A stretch of 64,000 nt of DNA from DATKKM01 sp035542855 (GTDB lineage Bacteria > Chloroflexota > Dehalococcoidia > SM23-28-2 > RBG-16-64-32): assembly GCA_035542855.1 (NCBI GenBank), contig DATKKM010000053.1, positions 1 to 64,000 on the forward strand. Direction: 5' to 3'. The translations under genes were made by a program, and so were the position numbers. Below are positions 25,033 through 32,972 of this stretch, piece by piece (the first letter of the stretch is position 1; every line of letters begins with the position of its first letter). Under the pieces are notes generated by a model, which was not told the DNA's origin, did not search any database, and saw nothing but the letters and a program-made list of their open reading frames with translations.

Positions 25033-25434
25033 ATGCGCACACGGCTCCTCGTTCTCGCGTTTGCAGTCCTGGCGGCGGCGGCTCTATTGACAGCGGCCTG
25101 CGGCGGTGATGACGACGACAGCGGCGGCACCGCCACCCAAACGACGTCAGCTACCAACACCGGCGGCTCTGGAGAGGCCAAGGACGTAACGATCAACGCC
25201 TCCGGATTCGCCTTCGACACCACCTCCATCACGGCCAAGGCAGGCCAGACCGTCAACATCACGCTCAAGAACGGCGACGGCACCGAGCACAGCTTCACCG
25301 TCGGCGACACGGACGTGACGGAGGCCGAGGGCGGGGACGAAGGCAGCGGCAGCTTCGTGGCTTCGTCCAGCACCACCGAGTTCCACTGCAAGTACCACCC
25401 GACGACGATGAAGGGCACGATCACGGTCTCCTGA
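25033..25434 (+). CDS. cupredoxin-domain lipoprotein
   Basis: 133 residues. A lipoprotein signal (LLVLAFAVLAAAALLTAACGG, lipobox LTAAC with Cys at residue 23) is followed by an Asp/Gly/Thr-rich tether and a plastocyanin-like domain from about residue 50. Copper ligands can be picked out: His in GTEHSFTV, Cys and His in FHCKYHPTTM, and the closing Met, the type 1 His-Cys-His-Met set. A blue-copper electron carrier held on the outer face of the membrane is the likely role. The partner oxidase or reductase is not in the window. It is transcribed alone and converges with the methyltransferase to its right. Confidence 0.88.
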   Translation: MRTRLLVLAFAVLAAAALLTAACGGDDDDSGGTATQTTSATNTGGSGEAKDVTINASGFAFDTTSITAKAGQTVNITLKNGDGTEHSFTVGDTDVTEAEGGDEGSGSFVASSSTTEFHCKYHPTTMKGTITVS

Positions 25435-25441
25435 CCGCGGC

Positions 25442-26224
25442 TTACGGCCGTCTGTACACCAGCAGGTCCAGCCGGTCGATGATGGGCCGCGGCTCGGTCT
25501 CCCGGGCCGCGGCTTCTTCTAGCCTGCGCTGCCCCTCGGCGAACTCTTCGTCCGTTATCAGTTGCAGCGTGCTGTCGGCGCGGGATGCGGTACGGGCCGC
25601 AGCCTCGCGCAGACTGCCCGCCGTCCCCAGGTCCACGAAGTCATCGGCCAGGTGGTCCAGCCCGCCATCGGCGAAGTCCGCCGTGATCTGCTCGGACGTC
25701 GGGAACTTTTCGACGATGCGCAGCGCCGCCGGGAAGTAGCGGAAGATGCTGAGCTGCCGCCGGCCCTCCTCCGAGTACCCGCCTGCGACGAGCACCAGCC
25801 CGCCCGGCCTGACCACGCGCACCAGCTCCCGCGCGCAGGCGGCGCGGTCCGGCACGTGATGCACCATGTAGCCGAGCCAGGCCGCATCGCAAGAGGCGTC
25901 GCCTAGCGGGATCGATTCCGCGTCCCCGGCGCGGTACTCGACGCGCGGGTGGGACGCCTCGCGGACCGCCGCCTCGCGCATGCCGTCTGATGGCTCGACA
26001 CCGGTCACCCGGCAGTCCAGCCAGCCGGCCAACCTGGGCGCGAACCGGCCACTGCCGCTGCCCAGGTCAAGGACGTGTTCGGGGTGTACGGTTCCCAGCC
26101 AGCGCACGATCGCCTCCCGCCAGGATGCCTCCGCGGACGGCGAAAGGGCGCGGGCCCGCGAGTAGCTGGCGGCCTGCCGTTCGTAGTCGACGGCGCCGGG
26201 GCGAAACTCGGTCACGCTGCACAT
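25442..26224 (-). CDS. class I SAM-dependent methyltransferase (UbiE/type 11 family)
   Basis: 260 residues from the ATG of MCSVTEFRPGAVDYERQA. The frame continues upstream without family similarity. Motif I VLDLGSGSGRFAPRLA is near residue 50, the acidic motif II VTGVEPS follows, AGDAESIPLGDASCDAAWLGYMVHHV is the post-II loop and LVRVVRPGGLVLVAG the motif III strand. The substrate is unknown. Similar stand-alone enzymes methylate quinones, sterol-like lipids or small molecules. The last 60 residues (REAAARTASRADSTLQLITDEEF) are typical of the family's C-terminal cap. Confidence 0.88.
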   Translation of the reverse strand: MCSVTEFRPGAVDYERQAASYSRARALSPSAEASWREAIVRWLGTVHPEHVLDLGSGSGRFAPRLAGWLDCRVTGVEPSDGMREAAVREASHPRVEYRAGDAESIPLGDASCDAAWLGYMVHHVPDRAACARELVRVVRPGGLVLVAGGYSEEGRRQLSIFRYFPAALRIVEKFPTSEQITADFADGGLDHLADDFVDLGTAGSLREAAARTASRADSTLQLITDEEFAEGQRRLEEAAARETEPRPIIDRLDLLVYRRP

Positions 26225-26361
26225 TATGATGCAAGCGGCCGGCACGAAGCCCGCCAGGAGGTTACGCGATGTGGATCCGGTTCTACGTGCCCTGCCCGAC
26301 GCCGGAGCCGGGATCGATTCCGCGTCCGGCTGGAAGGCGAGGTCAGGGCGGTGCCGTTGCC

Positions 26362-29300
26362 CTAGTCCAGGAGCACCTGCGTACCAACCCGCGGACATTG
26401 GGCGGACGGAGTCGAAGGCAGGGCGGCGGCCAGCTTCAGGATGAGCGTAGCGTCCGCGCCGTCCGTCCCGCCGCTGCAGTCGAGGTCACCCCACTGGCGG
26501 CTTGCTCCGTTCACGCTGATCGCCGAATCGACGGCCGGGCAACCCGGGGACTGGCTAACCGAGGCGCCAGAGCGAGCCGCCAGCTCCCGCAGCGCATCCA
26601 TGGGCTGCACAGCGCCGCTGCAGTCGAAATCGCCCCATGTCCGGTGGGCTGAGTTCAAGAGTGTGATGGGAGCGCTGGTGGCGGCGGTTGTGTTCAGGCC
26701 GTCGCTGGCCAGGACGCGGACCAGGAGTTGGTTGCCTTCCAGTTGGTTAGTGTCCAGCGTCAGTGACGGGTCCGTGATGTCCACTGCCAGAGGCAGCCAC
26801 GTTTGGCCGTTATCGGGGCTATACATCACCGCGTAGTTCAGGGGATCGCTGTCTGCATCGGTGGCCGTCCAGGTGATCGTCTGCTCGCCGCTCCAGTCGT
26901 GATCCGGTTGTGTGATGTTGACTGTGGGCGCCGCCGCGCTGGCGTCGAGAGAGGCGAGCTCACTGTGGTTGAGCAAAACGCCGACATGGGTCGTGCCGGG
27001 CGGCAGCGGCACGCGGAGTGAGAAGGACTCCTCCGAAAGCGGCGCGAGCGTCCTGTGGTTGCGGAATGCGAGCAGGAAGCAGTAATCCAGCTCCGCACCG
27101 CCGCTCATATGCAGGCAGTAGTTGCCCATGGGGTTCGGCGGATCAGGCGGAGCAGCCGATTCAATGACGTAGGCTGAATCGATCGTCACGCCTCCGCCGG
27201 CTTGCGCAGTGCCAGTGATCACGAGTTTCGGCGCCGCCGCCCCGGCAGGACGCCTTTCGCCAACGCTCTGCGGGTTGAAGTCCCCCTGGACCAGCTTCTT
27301 GTAATCGAACGGCGAGACCCAGATGTTTGTGCCGGGCGGTGAGCAATAGCTCAGCAGGTCCAACCTGGCTGCGGGGACGGGTTTCTTCGCCGCCACGTCA
27401 AAGCCGGTCTCCTGGATCGTCGAATCGCCGTAGGGCCAATCGGTCGTCCCGTCCTGGGCGCCGCAGCCGTCTGACAGGTTGGTATGGCGCAGGCCATAGT
27501 TGTGGCCAATCTCATGCGCCAGGGTGAAGGCGTGGTCCAGCGGGTCGGTGCTGCTGGTATCAACCTCCCACGTGACGCGCCCAGTGCTGCCCAGCCAGAC
27601 GGGGTCGGACAGACCCAGCGTGCCGGTAGAGACGCCGCCGGGCGGCACCCAACCGGCCAGCTGGTCCGCCACGAAGCCGCCCATGGACATCAGGTTGTAG
27701 CGCTGCCGCAACGCCGCCGCCAGCGCGGAGTCTGAGGCAATCGTGGAGGGGTAGACGAGCGGCGGCACCGCCAGCTGCTCGTAAAACAACTCATCGTCGG
27801 CGACGGGGTAGAGCGTCTTGATCAGCGCATCGCCGCTGGTGGCGATGGCGTTGCTCGGGCATACGGGCGCGGCTGCCGGGCCAATGCAGACCGGCAGGTA
27901 CTTGATGATGAGGCCGTCCGTGTCCACGCTGGCGAAATCGAACGTCTCATCCAGCACAACGCGGCCGTCTGACCTGTCCGTCACCTCCAGCCGCACGGAC
28001 CAGTCGCCGGCGGGGGGAGTGAAGTAGTAGTCCTGCGATGGGCAGCCGGCTTTCGCAATCCGGCGGTCCTTCGGCGTGCAGCCGGGCGTGATGGTCACGT
28101 CTTCTGACTTGCTCACCTCGCCCGTGACCTCGACGTGGTAATTCGTCGTCTGGTCCACGTCTGCCAGGTACACGCGCATCAGGGCGGCTTTCCCCGCCAC
28201 GATTGGCACGGGTGGCTGCCCGTTTCCGGCAAGCGACGCCTGCAATTCGCCGATGGTCTGCAGTTGCTGGATGCCCTGCGTGAACTCCACCTGCAGCGGC
28301 GGCGGCGCCGGCCCCCAGTCAGGGGCCGATCCAGTTACGAGGAACGTGTCGTTGGCGCCCGTGACATCGATCAGGTGAATCTCCGAGCCGATGTTGTACG
28401 CGAGGCGCCGGCCGTCGGGAGACCAACTCGGGCCGGTGCTGCTTGGCGAACCGGGGACGAGCGAACGAGCTCCTGTCCCGTCGGCTTTCATCACTGACAC
28501 TTCGTATGAGTTGCTGGATCCCGTCCGCAGTCCGTAGAACGCGATCTGGCTGCCGTCTGGTGACCAGTCAGCGCCCAATTCGACCACGGTTGGAGTGCGA
28601 GTGATGTTCACCGCAGCGCCACCGCCTGGCGGGAGGGTGTAGAAGTCGTAGAACGGGGTAGTATCCGTTGGGCTGGTTCCGGCGGCGAAGAGAATGGCGC
28701 TGCCGTCTGGTGACCAGGCCAGGCTGTTAATGAAGTAGACCCCGGCCGGGGTGATCTTCTGCTCGGCGCCTGTGCCCAGATCGTGAACCCAGATGTCCTG
28801 GCGTCCGATGTCATCGCTGTTCGGATCGTCCCGAACCGTGGCGATCTCCAGCCCATCGGGCGACCAGGCAAAGCCGGCGGTGGTGGCGCCGATGGCGACA
28901 CCGTTCGAGCCATCGGCATCGGCGACCACGATTTGGCCGCTCTGGATATAAGCGATGCTTCCGCCGTCAGGCGACCATCTTGGGAACACACCGCTGGACG
29001 TCACCAGTGTGTCCCCCGTGCCGTCCGGCAGGACTGTTCGAATCCCGCCCGCAGACAGGTAGGCGACGATGCCATCGTCGCCCGGAAGCGAGGCGGCCAC
29101 GGACGCCGGCAATTGCCCGCTTCCGGCAAGCGACGCCTGCAATTCGCCGATGCTCTGCAGCTGCTGGATGCCCTGCGTGAACTCCACCTGGATGGAGGGC
29201 GGCAGCGGTTGCCAGCTGGGAAAACCACCGGCGGTAAGGACGGTTGCGTTGGAACCGTCACTGCGCATCGTCCACACCGCGGACGCACCGCTGGTGGTGT

Positions 29301-30093
29301 TGTAAGAGATCATGGATCCGTCCGGCGACCAAACGGGGTACCTCGCGGAGTTATTCTGCAGAATCCGGTGCGCGCCGGATCCGTTCGCATTAGCGACGTA
29401 GATGCCGTCGGCTTGCCAGTAGGTGATCTTGCTGCCGTCGGGCGACCAGTCGCCGGAAAGGTGGCTCGGATCGCCCGTCGTGATCGTCGCGAATCCGCTC
29501 CCATCGGGGTGAATGCTGTACAGGTCGTATCCGATGTCCTCTCCGACGCCTGTGAAGAGGATCTTCGTCCCATCAGAAGACCAGCTAATGGGATAGCTGG
29601 CCAGCTGAACATCCGGAGGCTGAATGGTCCGCGAGATCATCCCCGTGGTGGCACTCAAGATATGAATGACCAGCGTCGTATCGGACAGGCCCACCTCCGC
29701 CAGTTGCGTTCCGTCCGGTGACCACGCCATGTAGCCACCGGAATGGCCAGTGTGCGTCAGCTGAAACAGGCCCGAACCGTCCTGGTTCATCACGAATATG
29801 TCCGTGTGCTGCGATCCCTGAGGCTCCAACGAGCTGCCGGTCTGCACGAACTCCGTGAACGCGATCTTGGAGCCGTCTGGCGACCAGTAAGGCAGCTCCC
29901 CAGGCGCTAGCGGAGTGGCGCTGCCTCCCCCACGCGGAATCGTTGCGATCTGCCCTCCCGTCATGACAGCGATCAACCCGTTGTCGCCCGGGAACGCGGC
30001 GCTGGCCGGGCCTGCGGCGTCAGGCGCCAGGAGCACGGCGACAAGGGAAGCTAGGAGAAACAACCAAGGGGGAACGCGGAGAAAATGGTGCAA
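26362..30093 (-). CDS. large secreted metzincin-like protease with duplicated PD40 propellers and dockerin-like C-terminus
   Basis: About 1243 residues. I chose the TTG with a GGAG ribosome site because the signal peptide (WLFLLASLVAVLLAP, cleavage near SASA/AAF) follows directly. Two six-bladed TolB-like propellers (WSPDG repeats, residues about 34-300 and 335-600) are each followed by a VEFTQGIQQLQ segment (302 and 601). The second copy continues into the full domain (PVPIVAGKAALMRVYL). A zinc site HEIGHNYGLRH starts near residue 860, with an LDLLSYC turn about 50 residues later. Ig-like domains and a dockerin-like pair (FDCSGAVQPMDAL, LDCSGGTDGADATLILKL) close the protein. It probably degrades protein at the cell surface. 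Substrate is unknown. Confidence 0.83.
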   Translation of the reverse strand: MHHFLRVPPWLFLLASLVAVLLAPDAAGPASAAFPGDNGLIAVMTGGQIATIPRGGGSATPLAPGELPYWSPDGSKIAFTEFVQTGSSLEPQGSQHTDIFVMNQDGSGLFQLTHTGHSGGYMAWSPDGTQLAEVGLSDTTLVIHILSATTGMISRTIQPPDVQLASYPISWSSDGTKILFTGVGEDIGYDLYSIHPDGSGFATITTGDPSHLSGDWSPDGSKITYWQADGIYVANANGSGAHRILQNNSARYPVWSPDGSMISYNTTSGASAVWTMRSDGSNATVLTAGGFPSWQPLPPSIQVEFTQGIQQLQSIGELQASLAGSGQLPASVAASLPGDDGIVAYLSAGGIRTVLPDGTGDTLVTSSGVFPRWSPDGGSIAYIQSGQIVVADADGSNGVAIGATTAGFAWSPDGLEIATVRDDPNSDDIGRQDIWVHDLGTGAEQKITPAGVYFINSLAWSPDGSAILFAAGTSPTDTTPFYDFYTLPPGGGAAVNITRTPTVVELGADWSPDGSQIAFYGLRTGSSNSYEVSVMKADGTGARSLVPGSPSSTGPSWSPDGRRLAYNIGSEIHLIDVTGANDTFLVTGSAPDWGPAPPPLQVEFTQGIQQLQTIGELQASLAGNGQPPVPIVAGKAALMRVYLADVDQTTNYHVEVTGEVSKSEDVTITPGCTPKDRRIAKAGCPSQDYYFTPPAGDWSVRLEVTDRSDGRVVLDETFDFASVDTDGLIIKYLPVCIGPAAAPVCPSNAIATSGDALIKTLYPVADDELFYEQLAVPPLVYPSTIASDSALAAALRQRYNLMSMGGFVADQLAGWVPPGGVSTGTLGLSDPVWLGSTGRVTWEVDTSSTDPLDHAFTLAHEIGHNYGLRHTNLSDGCGAQDGTTDWPYGDSTIQETGFDVAAKKPVPAARLDLLSYCSPPGTNIWVSPFDYKKLVQGDFNPQSVGERRPAGAAAPKLVITGTAQAGGGVTIDSAYVIESAAPPDPPNPMGNYCLHMSGGAELDYCFLLAFRNHRTLAPLSEESFSLRVPLPPGTTHVGVLLNHSELASLDASAAAPTVNITQPDHDWSGEQTITWTATDADSDPLNYAVMYSPDNGQTWLPLAVDITDPSLTLDTNQLEGNQLLVRVLASDGLNTTAATSAPITLLNSAHRTWGDFDCSGAVQPMDALRELAARSGASVSQSPGCPAVDSAISVNGASRQWGDLDCSGGTDGADATLILKLAAALPSTPSAQCPRVGTQVLLD

Positions 30094-30151
30094 GTAAGCT
30101 ACTCCGGTGCAGATTCTGCTCCGGCGTCGGCGCCGGCGCAATCCTACGGCG

Positions 30152-31522
30152 CTACCTGGCGCGCCAGCGGGTGCCTTCGGCGCTGTCCTCCAGCGTGATG
30201 CCGAGGTCCGCCAGGCGCTGTCGCACGCTGTCCGCCAGCTGGAACTGTTTCGCTGCACGCAGGTCGTTGCGCAGTTGCACCAGCAGGTCGATGAAGGGCT
30301 CCGCGCCGCCCGCAGTCTCGCGCTCGCGCAGGGTCAGGCCCAGCACGCCGGCCAGCTCCCGCAGCATCGCCTGGGCCTCGGCCACGGCGCGGCCTTCATC
30401 GCGGGCGCGGTTGATCTCGTGGGCGAGGTCGAACAGAGTGGCCAGGGCGCCGGCCGTGTTCAGGTCATCGTCCATTGCCTCGATGAAGCGCTCCTTGTAC
30501 TCTTCCGGGGTGATGTCAGCGGCCGGGCCATCGCCCGGGGGCAGCGTGGCGGCGATGCGCAGGCGCTCGGCGCCGCGCTTGCCGGACTCCAGGCTCTCGC
30601 TGGAGTAGTTGAGGGGCGCGCGGTAGTGAGCGGTGAGCACGAAGACGCGCATGCCGTCTGCGCCGTACGTCTTCAGCCCCTCGCCGATGGTGACGATGTT
30701 GCCCAGCGATTTGCTCATCTTTTCTTCGCCCAGCGTGAGCCAGCCGTTGTGCACCCAGTGTTTCACGAACGGCTTGACGCCGGTGTAGGCCTCGCTCTGG
30801 GCGATCTCGTTCTCGTGGTGGGGGAAGATGAGGTCCTGCCCGCCGCCGTGCAGATCAAGCTGCGCGCCCAGGTAGCGGTACGACATCGCTGAGCACTCGA
30901 TGTGCCAGCCGGGGCGTCCGGGGCCCCAGGGGCTGTCCCAGGACGGCTCGCCGGGCTTGGCGCCCTTCCAGAGCGCGAAGTCCGCCGGGTCGCGCTTCTC
31001 CTCGGCCGATTCGACGCGGGCGTAGTCGCGGCTGATGGTGTCGACGCTGCGGCCGGAGAGCTTGCCGTAGTCGGCGTCGCGGCGGACGTTGTAGTAGACG
31101 TCCCCGTTCTCGGTGGCGTAGGCGCGGTCGTTGGCGATGAGCTTCTGCACCATTTCGATGATCTGCGGGATCTCCTGCGTCGCGCGCGGGTAGATGTGGG
31201 CGGGCGTGATGTTGAGCTCGGCCATCTCCGCCTCGTACTCTTCGATGAACTCCTGGGCGACGGCGTCGTAGCTGCGGCCCTGGGCGTTGGCCTTGAGGAT
31301 GATACGGTCGTCTATGTCCGTGTAGTTCTGGACGTGCTTCAGCTTGTAGCCGCGGTACTCCATGTAGCGGCGCAGCACATCGAAGATGATGTAGGACATC
31401 GCGTGGCCCAGGTGTGAGTGGTCGTACGGGGTGATGCCGCAGACGTACATCTTCAGCTCGTCGCTGCTCAGAGGCACCTCTTCGACGCGGCGGGACATGG
31501 TGTTATACAGCCGGAGTGTCAT
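30152..31522 (-). CDS. cysS: cysteinyl-tRNA synthetase
   Basis: 456 residues, class I synthetase charging tRNA-Cys. The nucleotide-binding HIGH-type sequence is HSHLGHAMSYI, the zinc-binding residues include the N-terminal CGITPYD and WHIECSAM, and the KMSKS loop is EEKMSKSLGN near residue 265. The C-terminal helical anticodon domain ends LADLGITLEDSAEGTRW. The ATG overlaps the end of cysE by 20 bases, so charging and synthesis of cysteine are co-expressed. The whole unit lies behind a short Cys-codon leader peptide (32255-32308), pointing to regulation by Cys-tRNA supply. Confidence 0.98.
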   Translation of the reverse strand: MTLRLYNTMSRRVEEVPLSSDELKMYVCGITPYDHSHLGHAMSYIIFDVLRRYMEYRGYKLKHVQNYTDIDDRIILKANAQGRSYDAVAQEFIEEYEAEMAELNITPAHIYPRATQEIPQIIEMVQKLIANDRAYATENGDVYYNVRRDADYGKLSGRSVDTISRDYARVESAEEKRDPADFALWKGAKPGEPSWDSPWGPGRPGWHIECSAMSYRYLGAQLDLHGGGQDLIFPHHENEIAQSEAYTGVKPFVKHWVHNGWLTLGEEKMSKSLGNIVTIGEGLKTYGADGMRVFVLTAHYRAPLNYSSESLESGKRGAERLRIAATLPPGDGPAADITPEEYKERFIEAMDDDLNTAGALATLFDLAHEINRARDEGRAVAEAQAMLRELAGVLGLTLRERETAGGAEPFIDLLVQLRNDLRAAKQFQLADSVRQRLADLGITLEDSAEGTRWRAR

Positions 31523-32186
31523 TCGACTCCTTGCTAGCGTTGGCGGCTGTCTTCGGCGCTTCGATCTGAGCCAGCCGCGCCTCCAGCTCCTCGATGCGCT
31601 GCTCCAGGCGCTGGATGACGTCCCACTCCGGGTCTGGCAGGCGCAGGACGGTGTCGTTGCCGGGGTCGGCGAAGGCGACGACGTGGCCCGGCACGCCGAC
31701 GACGGTGGCGTTCGGCGGCACGTTGGTGACGACGACGCTGCCCGCGCCGATCTTGGCGTTCTCTCCGATGGTGACGTCGCCGATGACCTTGGCCCCGGCG
31801 CCGACGACGACGTTGTCCTTCAGCGTGGGGTGCCGCTTGGCACGGCGGGTGCTGGTCCCGCCCAGCGTCACGCCCTGGAAGAGGTGCACGTTATCGCCGA
31901 TGATAGCCGTCTCGCCGATGACGACGCCCATGCCGTGGTCGATGAAGAACCCTTCGCCGATCTCCGCGCCGGGGTGGATCTCGATGCCGGTGAAGAAGCG
32001 CGCGAAGTGGGAGAGCAGGCGAGCCGGAATCTCGGCGCCATTGTGGTGCAGCGCGTGCGCCAAACGGTGGACCTGGCGGGCGTGGAAGCCCGGGTAGGTG
32101 AGCATTACCTCGAGGTCGCTGATGGCGGCGGGATCGCGCAGGCGCGCCGCCTTGATGTCTGACTTGATGCTGTCTAGAAGGCCCAC
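31503..32186 (-). CDS. cysE: serine O-acetyltransferase
   Basis: 227 residues from a GTG with an AGGGAG ribosome site. It acetylates serine with acetyl-CoA, the first step of cysteine synthesis. The short helical start (LEVMLTYPGFHARQVHRLAHALH) precedes a left-handed beta helix with hexapeptide repeats (GAEIGEGFFIDHGMGVVIGETAIIGDNV) and the catalytic His in IDHG. The N-terminal domain is short, as in Gram-positive CysE, and the GVTLGGTSTRRAKRHPTL loop is intact. The last 30 residues form a charged helix (EWDVIQRLEQRIEELEARLAQI). It is the first gene behind the cysteine leader. Confidence 0.97.
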   Translation of the reverse strand: MGLLDSIKSDIKAARLRDPAAISDLEVMLTYPGFHARQVHRLAHALHHNGAEIPARLLSHFARFFTGIEIHPGAEIGEGFFIDHGMGVVIGETAIIGDNVHLFQGVTLGGTSTRRAKRHPTLKDNVVVGAGAKVIGDVTIGENAKIGAGSVVVTNVPPNATVVGVPGHVVAFADPGNDTVLRLPDPEWDVIQRLEQRIEELEARLAQIEAPKTAANASKESNDTPAV

Positions 32187-32230
32187 TGGCCTGTCACTCC
32201 CTTCGAATTCGGATACGCGCGGCGGATCGC

Positions 32231-32254
32231 CCCCCTCGCCGCGGCGAGGCGGGG
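32231..32254 (-). promoter_or_regulatory. GC-rich dyad following the cysteine leader peptide
   Basis: A perfect 16-base palindrome (CCTCGCCGCGGCGAGG at 32234-32249), with flanking C and G runs that can extend the stem, lies one base beyond the leader stop codon and about 45 bases before the cysE start. No T tract follows, so it may act by pairing with other leader sequence or on translation rather than as a simple terminator. Confidence 0.55.
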
Positions 32255-32308
32255 CTAGTTACAGGCGCAGCAGTCGCGCCAGCCGCTTTGGAGTGACGTT
32301 GAAGTCAT
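32255..32308 (-). CDS. cysteine-rich leader peptide upstream of cysE-cysS
   Basis: A 17-codon frame, MTSTSLQSGWRDCCACN, with three Cys codons (TGC, TGC, TGT) among its last five sense codons and a TAG stop. It sits 69 bases before cysE on the same strand and a GC-rich dyad begins one base after its stop. That is the layout of amino-acid attenuation leaders (trp and his in enterics, Cys-uORFs in actinobacteria), where ribosome stalling at scarce-tRNA codons changes downstream RNA structure. No Shine-Dalgarno is evident before its ATG and a TACAAT at 32312-32317 is close, so the message may be leaderless. Translation is unproven. Confidence 0.6.
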   Translation of the reverse strand: MTSTSLQSGWRDCCACN

Positions 32309-32330
32309 GCGGGTATTGTACAGGAGAGAG

Positions 32331-32362
32331 GCGAGGAATTGGAGGTTGGAGGCTGGAGGTAG
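32331..32362 (-). repeat. degenerate heptad tandem repeat upstream of cysE leader
   Basis: Read leftward, four to five seven-base units run in register: CCTCCAG, CCTCCAA, CCTCCAA, TTCCTCG, CCTCTCC. They end just before the TACAAT box of the cysE leader. This is one of several unrelated-sequence heptad or octad arrays in intergenic DNA of this window. Confidence 0.6.
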
Positions 32363-32375
32363 CGGTGCGCGAAGG

Positions 32376-32457
32376 AAGCTGTCAACGAATACGGAACGAA
32401 TTATCGAATCAGCCGATTCACTGGTTCGTTGAGGCGTAGCCCATTCGTTGACAGGCT
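32376..32457. repeat. CTGTCAACGAAT inverted-repeat element, copy 1
   Basis: AGCTGTCAACGAAT at the left end (to 32390) is mirrored by ATTCGTTGACAGGC at the right end (32443-32456), with several CGAAT words between. The right arm read inversely (CTGTCAACGAATGGGCTACGCC) matches a second site at 60817-60840 that reads CTGTCAACGAATGGCTGCGCC. A small non-coding mobile or palindromic repeat is likely. Confidence 0.55.
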
Positions 32458-32458
32458 C

Positions 32459-32932
32459 TCACCCTTCACTCAGCAACGCCACGGCCATGGCGGCGATGCC
32501 TTCGCCGCGGCCGATATCGCCCAGGCCCTCGTTGGTCGTCGCCTTGACGTTAACGCGCTCGGGCTGGATGCCGGCGGCGCGGGCGATGATCTTGCGCATC
32601 TCCGGGATGCGCGATGCCAGCTTGGGACGCTCTGCGATGACGGTGGCATCGATGTAATCGACCGCAAGCTGGCGCACGACCAGCATGCCGGCCGTCTGTT
32701 CGAGCAGGGAGACGCTGCTGGCGTCCTTCCACTCGGGGTCGCGGGGCGGGAAGTGCGTGCCGATGTCGCCCAGGCCCGCCGCGCCCAGCAGGGCGTCGAT
32801 CACGGCGTGGAGCAGGACGTCGGCGTCTGAATGGCCGGCCAGCCCCGGCTCGCCTTCGAAGCGCACGCCGCCGATGAAGAGCGGGCGCGCGGCGTCGAAG
32901 CGGTGGATGTCGTAGCCGATGCCTATGCGCAT
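32459..32932 (-). CDS. ispF: 2-C-methyl-D-erythritol 2,4-cyclodiphosphate synthase
   Basis: 157 residues, typical length. The MRIGIGYDIHRF start carries the zinc-binding Asp/His pair (D8, H10), GHSDADVLLHAVIDALLGAA is the second metal and substrate block, and ATTNEGLGDIGRGEGIAAMAVALL is the C-terminal signature. The enzyme cyclises the CDP-methylerythritol phosphate intermediate in the non-mevalonate isoprenoid route. Upstream of the ATG there is no Shine-Dalgarno but a C-rich heptad array. ispD lies about 300 bases upstream with a zinc-ribbon gene between them. Confidence 0.97.
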   Translation of the reverse strand: MRIGIGYDIHRFDAARPLFIGGVRFEGEPGLAGHSDADVLLHAVIDALLGAAGLGDIGTHFPPRDPEWKDASSVSLLEQTAGMLVVRQLAVDYIDATVIAERPKLASRIPEMRKIIARAAGIQPERVNVKATTNEGLGDIGRGEGIAAMAVALLSEG

Positions 32933-32937
32933 GGGAA

Positions 32938-32972
32938 CAGGGTCAAGGGTCGCGGGTCAGGGGTCAAGGCTC
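32938..32972 (-). repeat. C-rich heptad tandem repeat immediately before ispF
   Basis: Read leftward the units are CCTTGAC, CCCTGAC, CCGCGAC, CCTTGAC, CCTGTTC, ending three to five bases before the ispF ATG in the place of a ribosome site. The opposite strand has four GGG runs with three- or four-base spacers, compatible with a G-quadruplex. A near-identical array precedes purU. Confidence 0.7.

Noticed and set aside
32187..32254. T-box leader ahead of cysE-cysS
   Set aside because: The conserved T-box sequence (GGUGGnACCGCG) is not present. A Cys leader peptide explains the region better.
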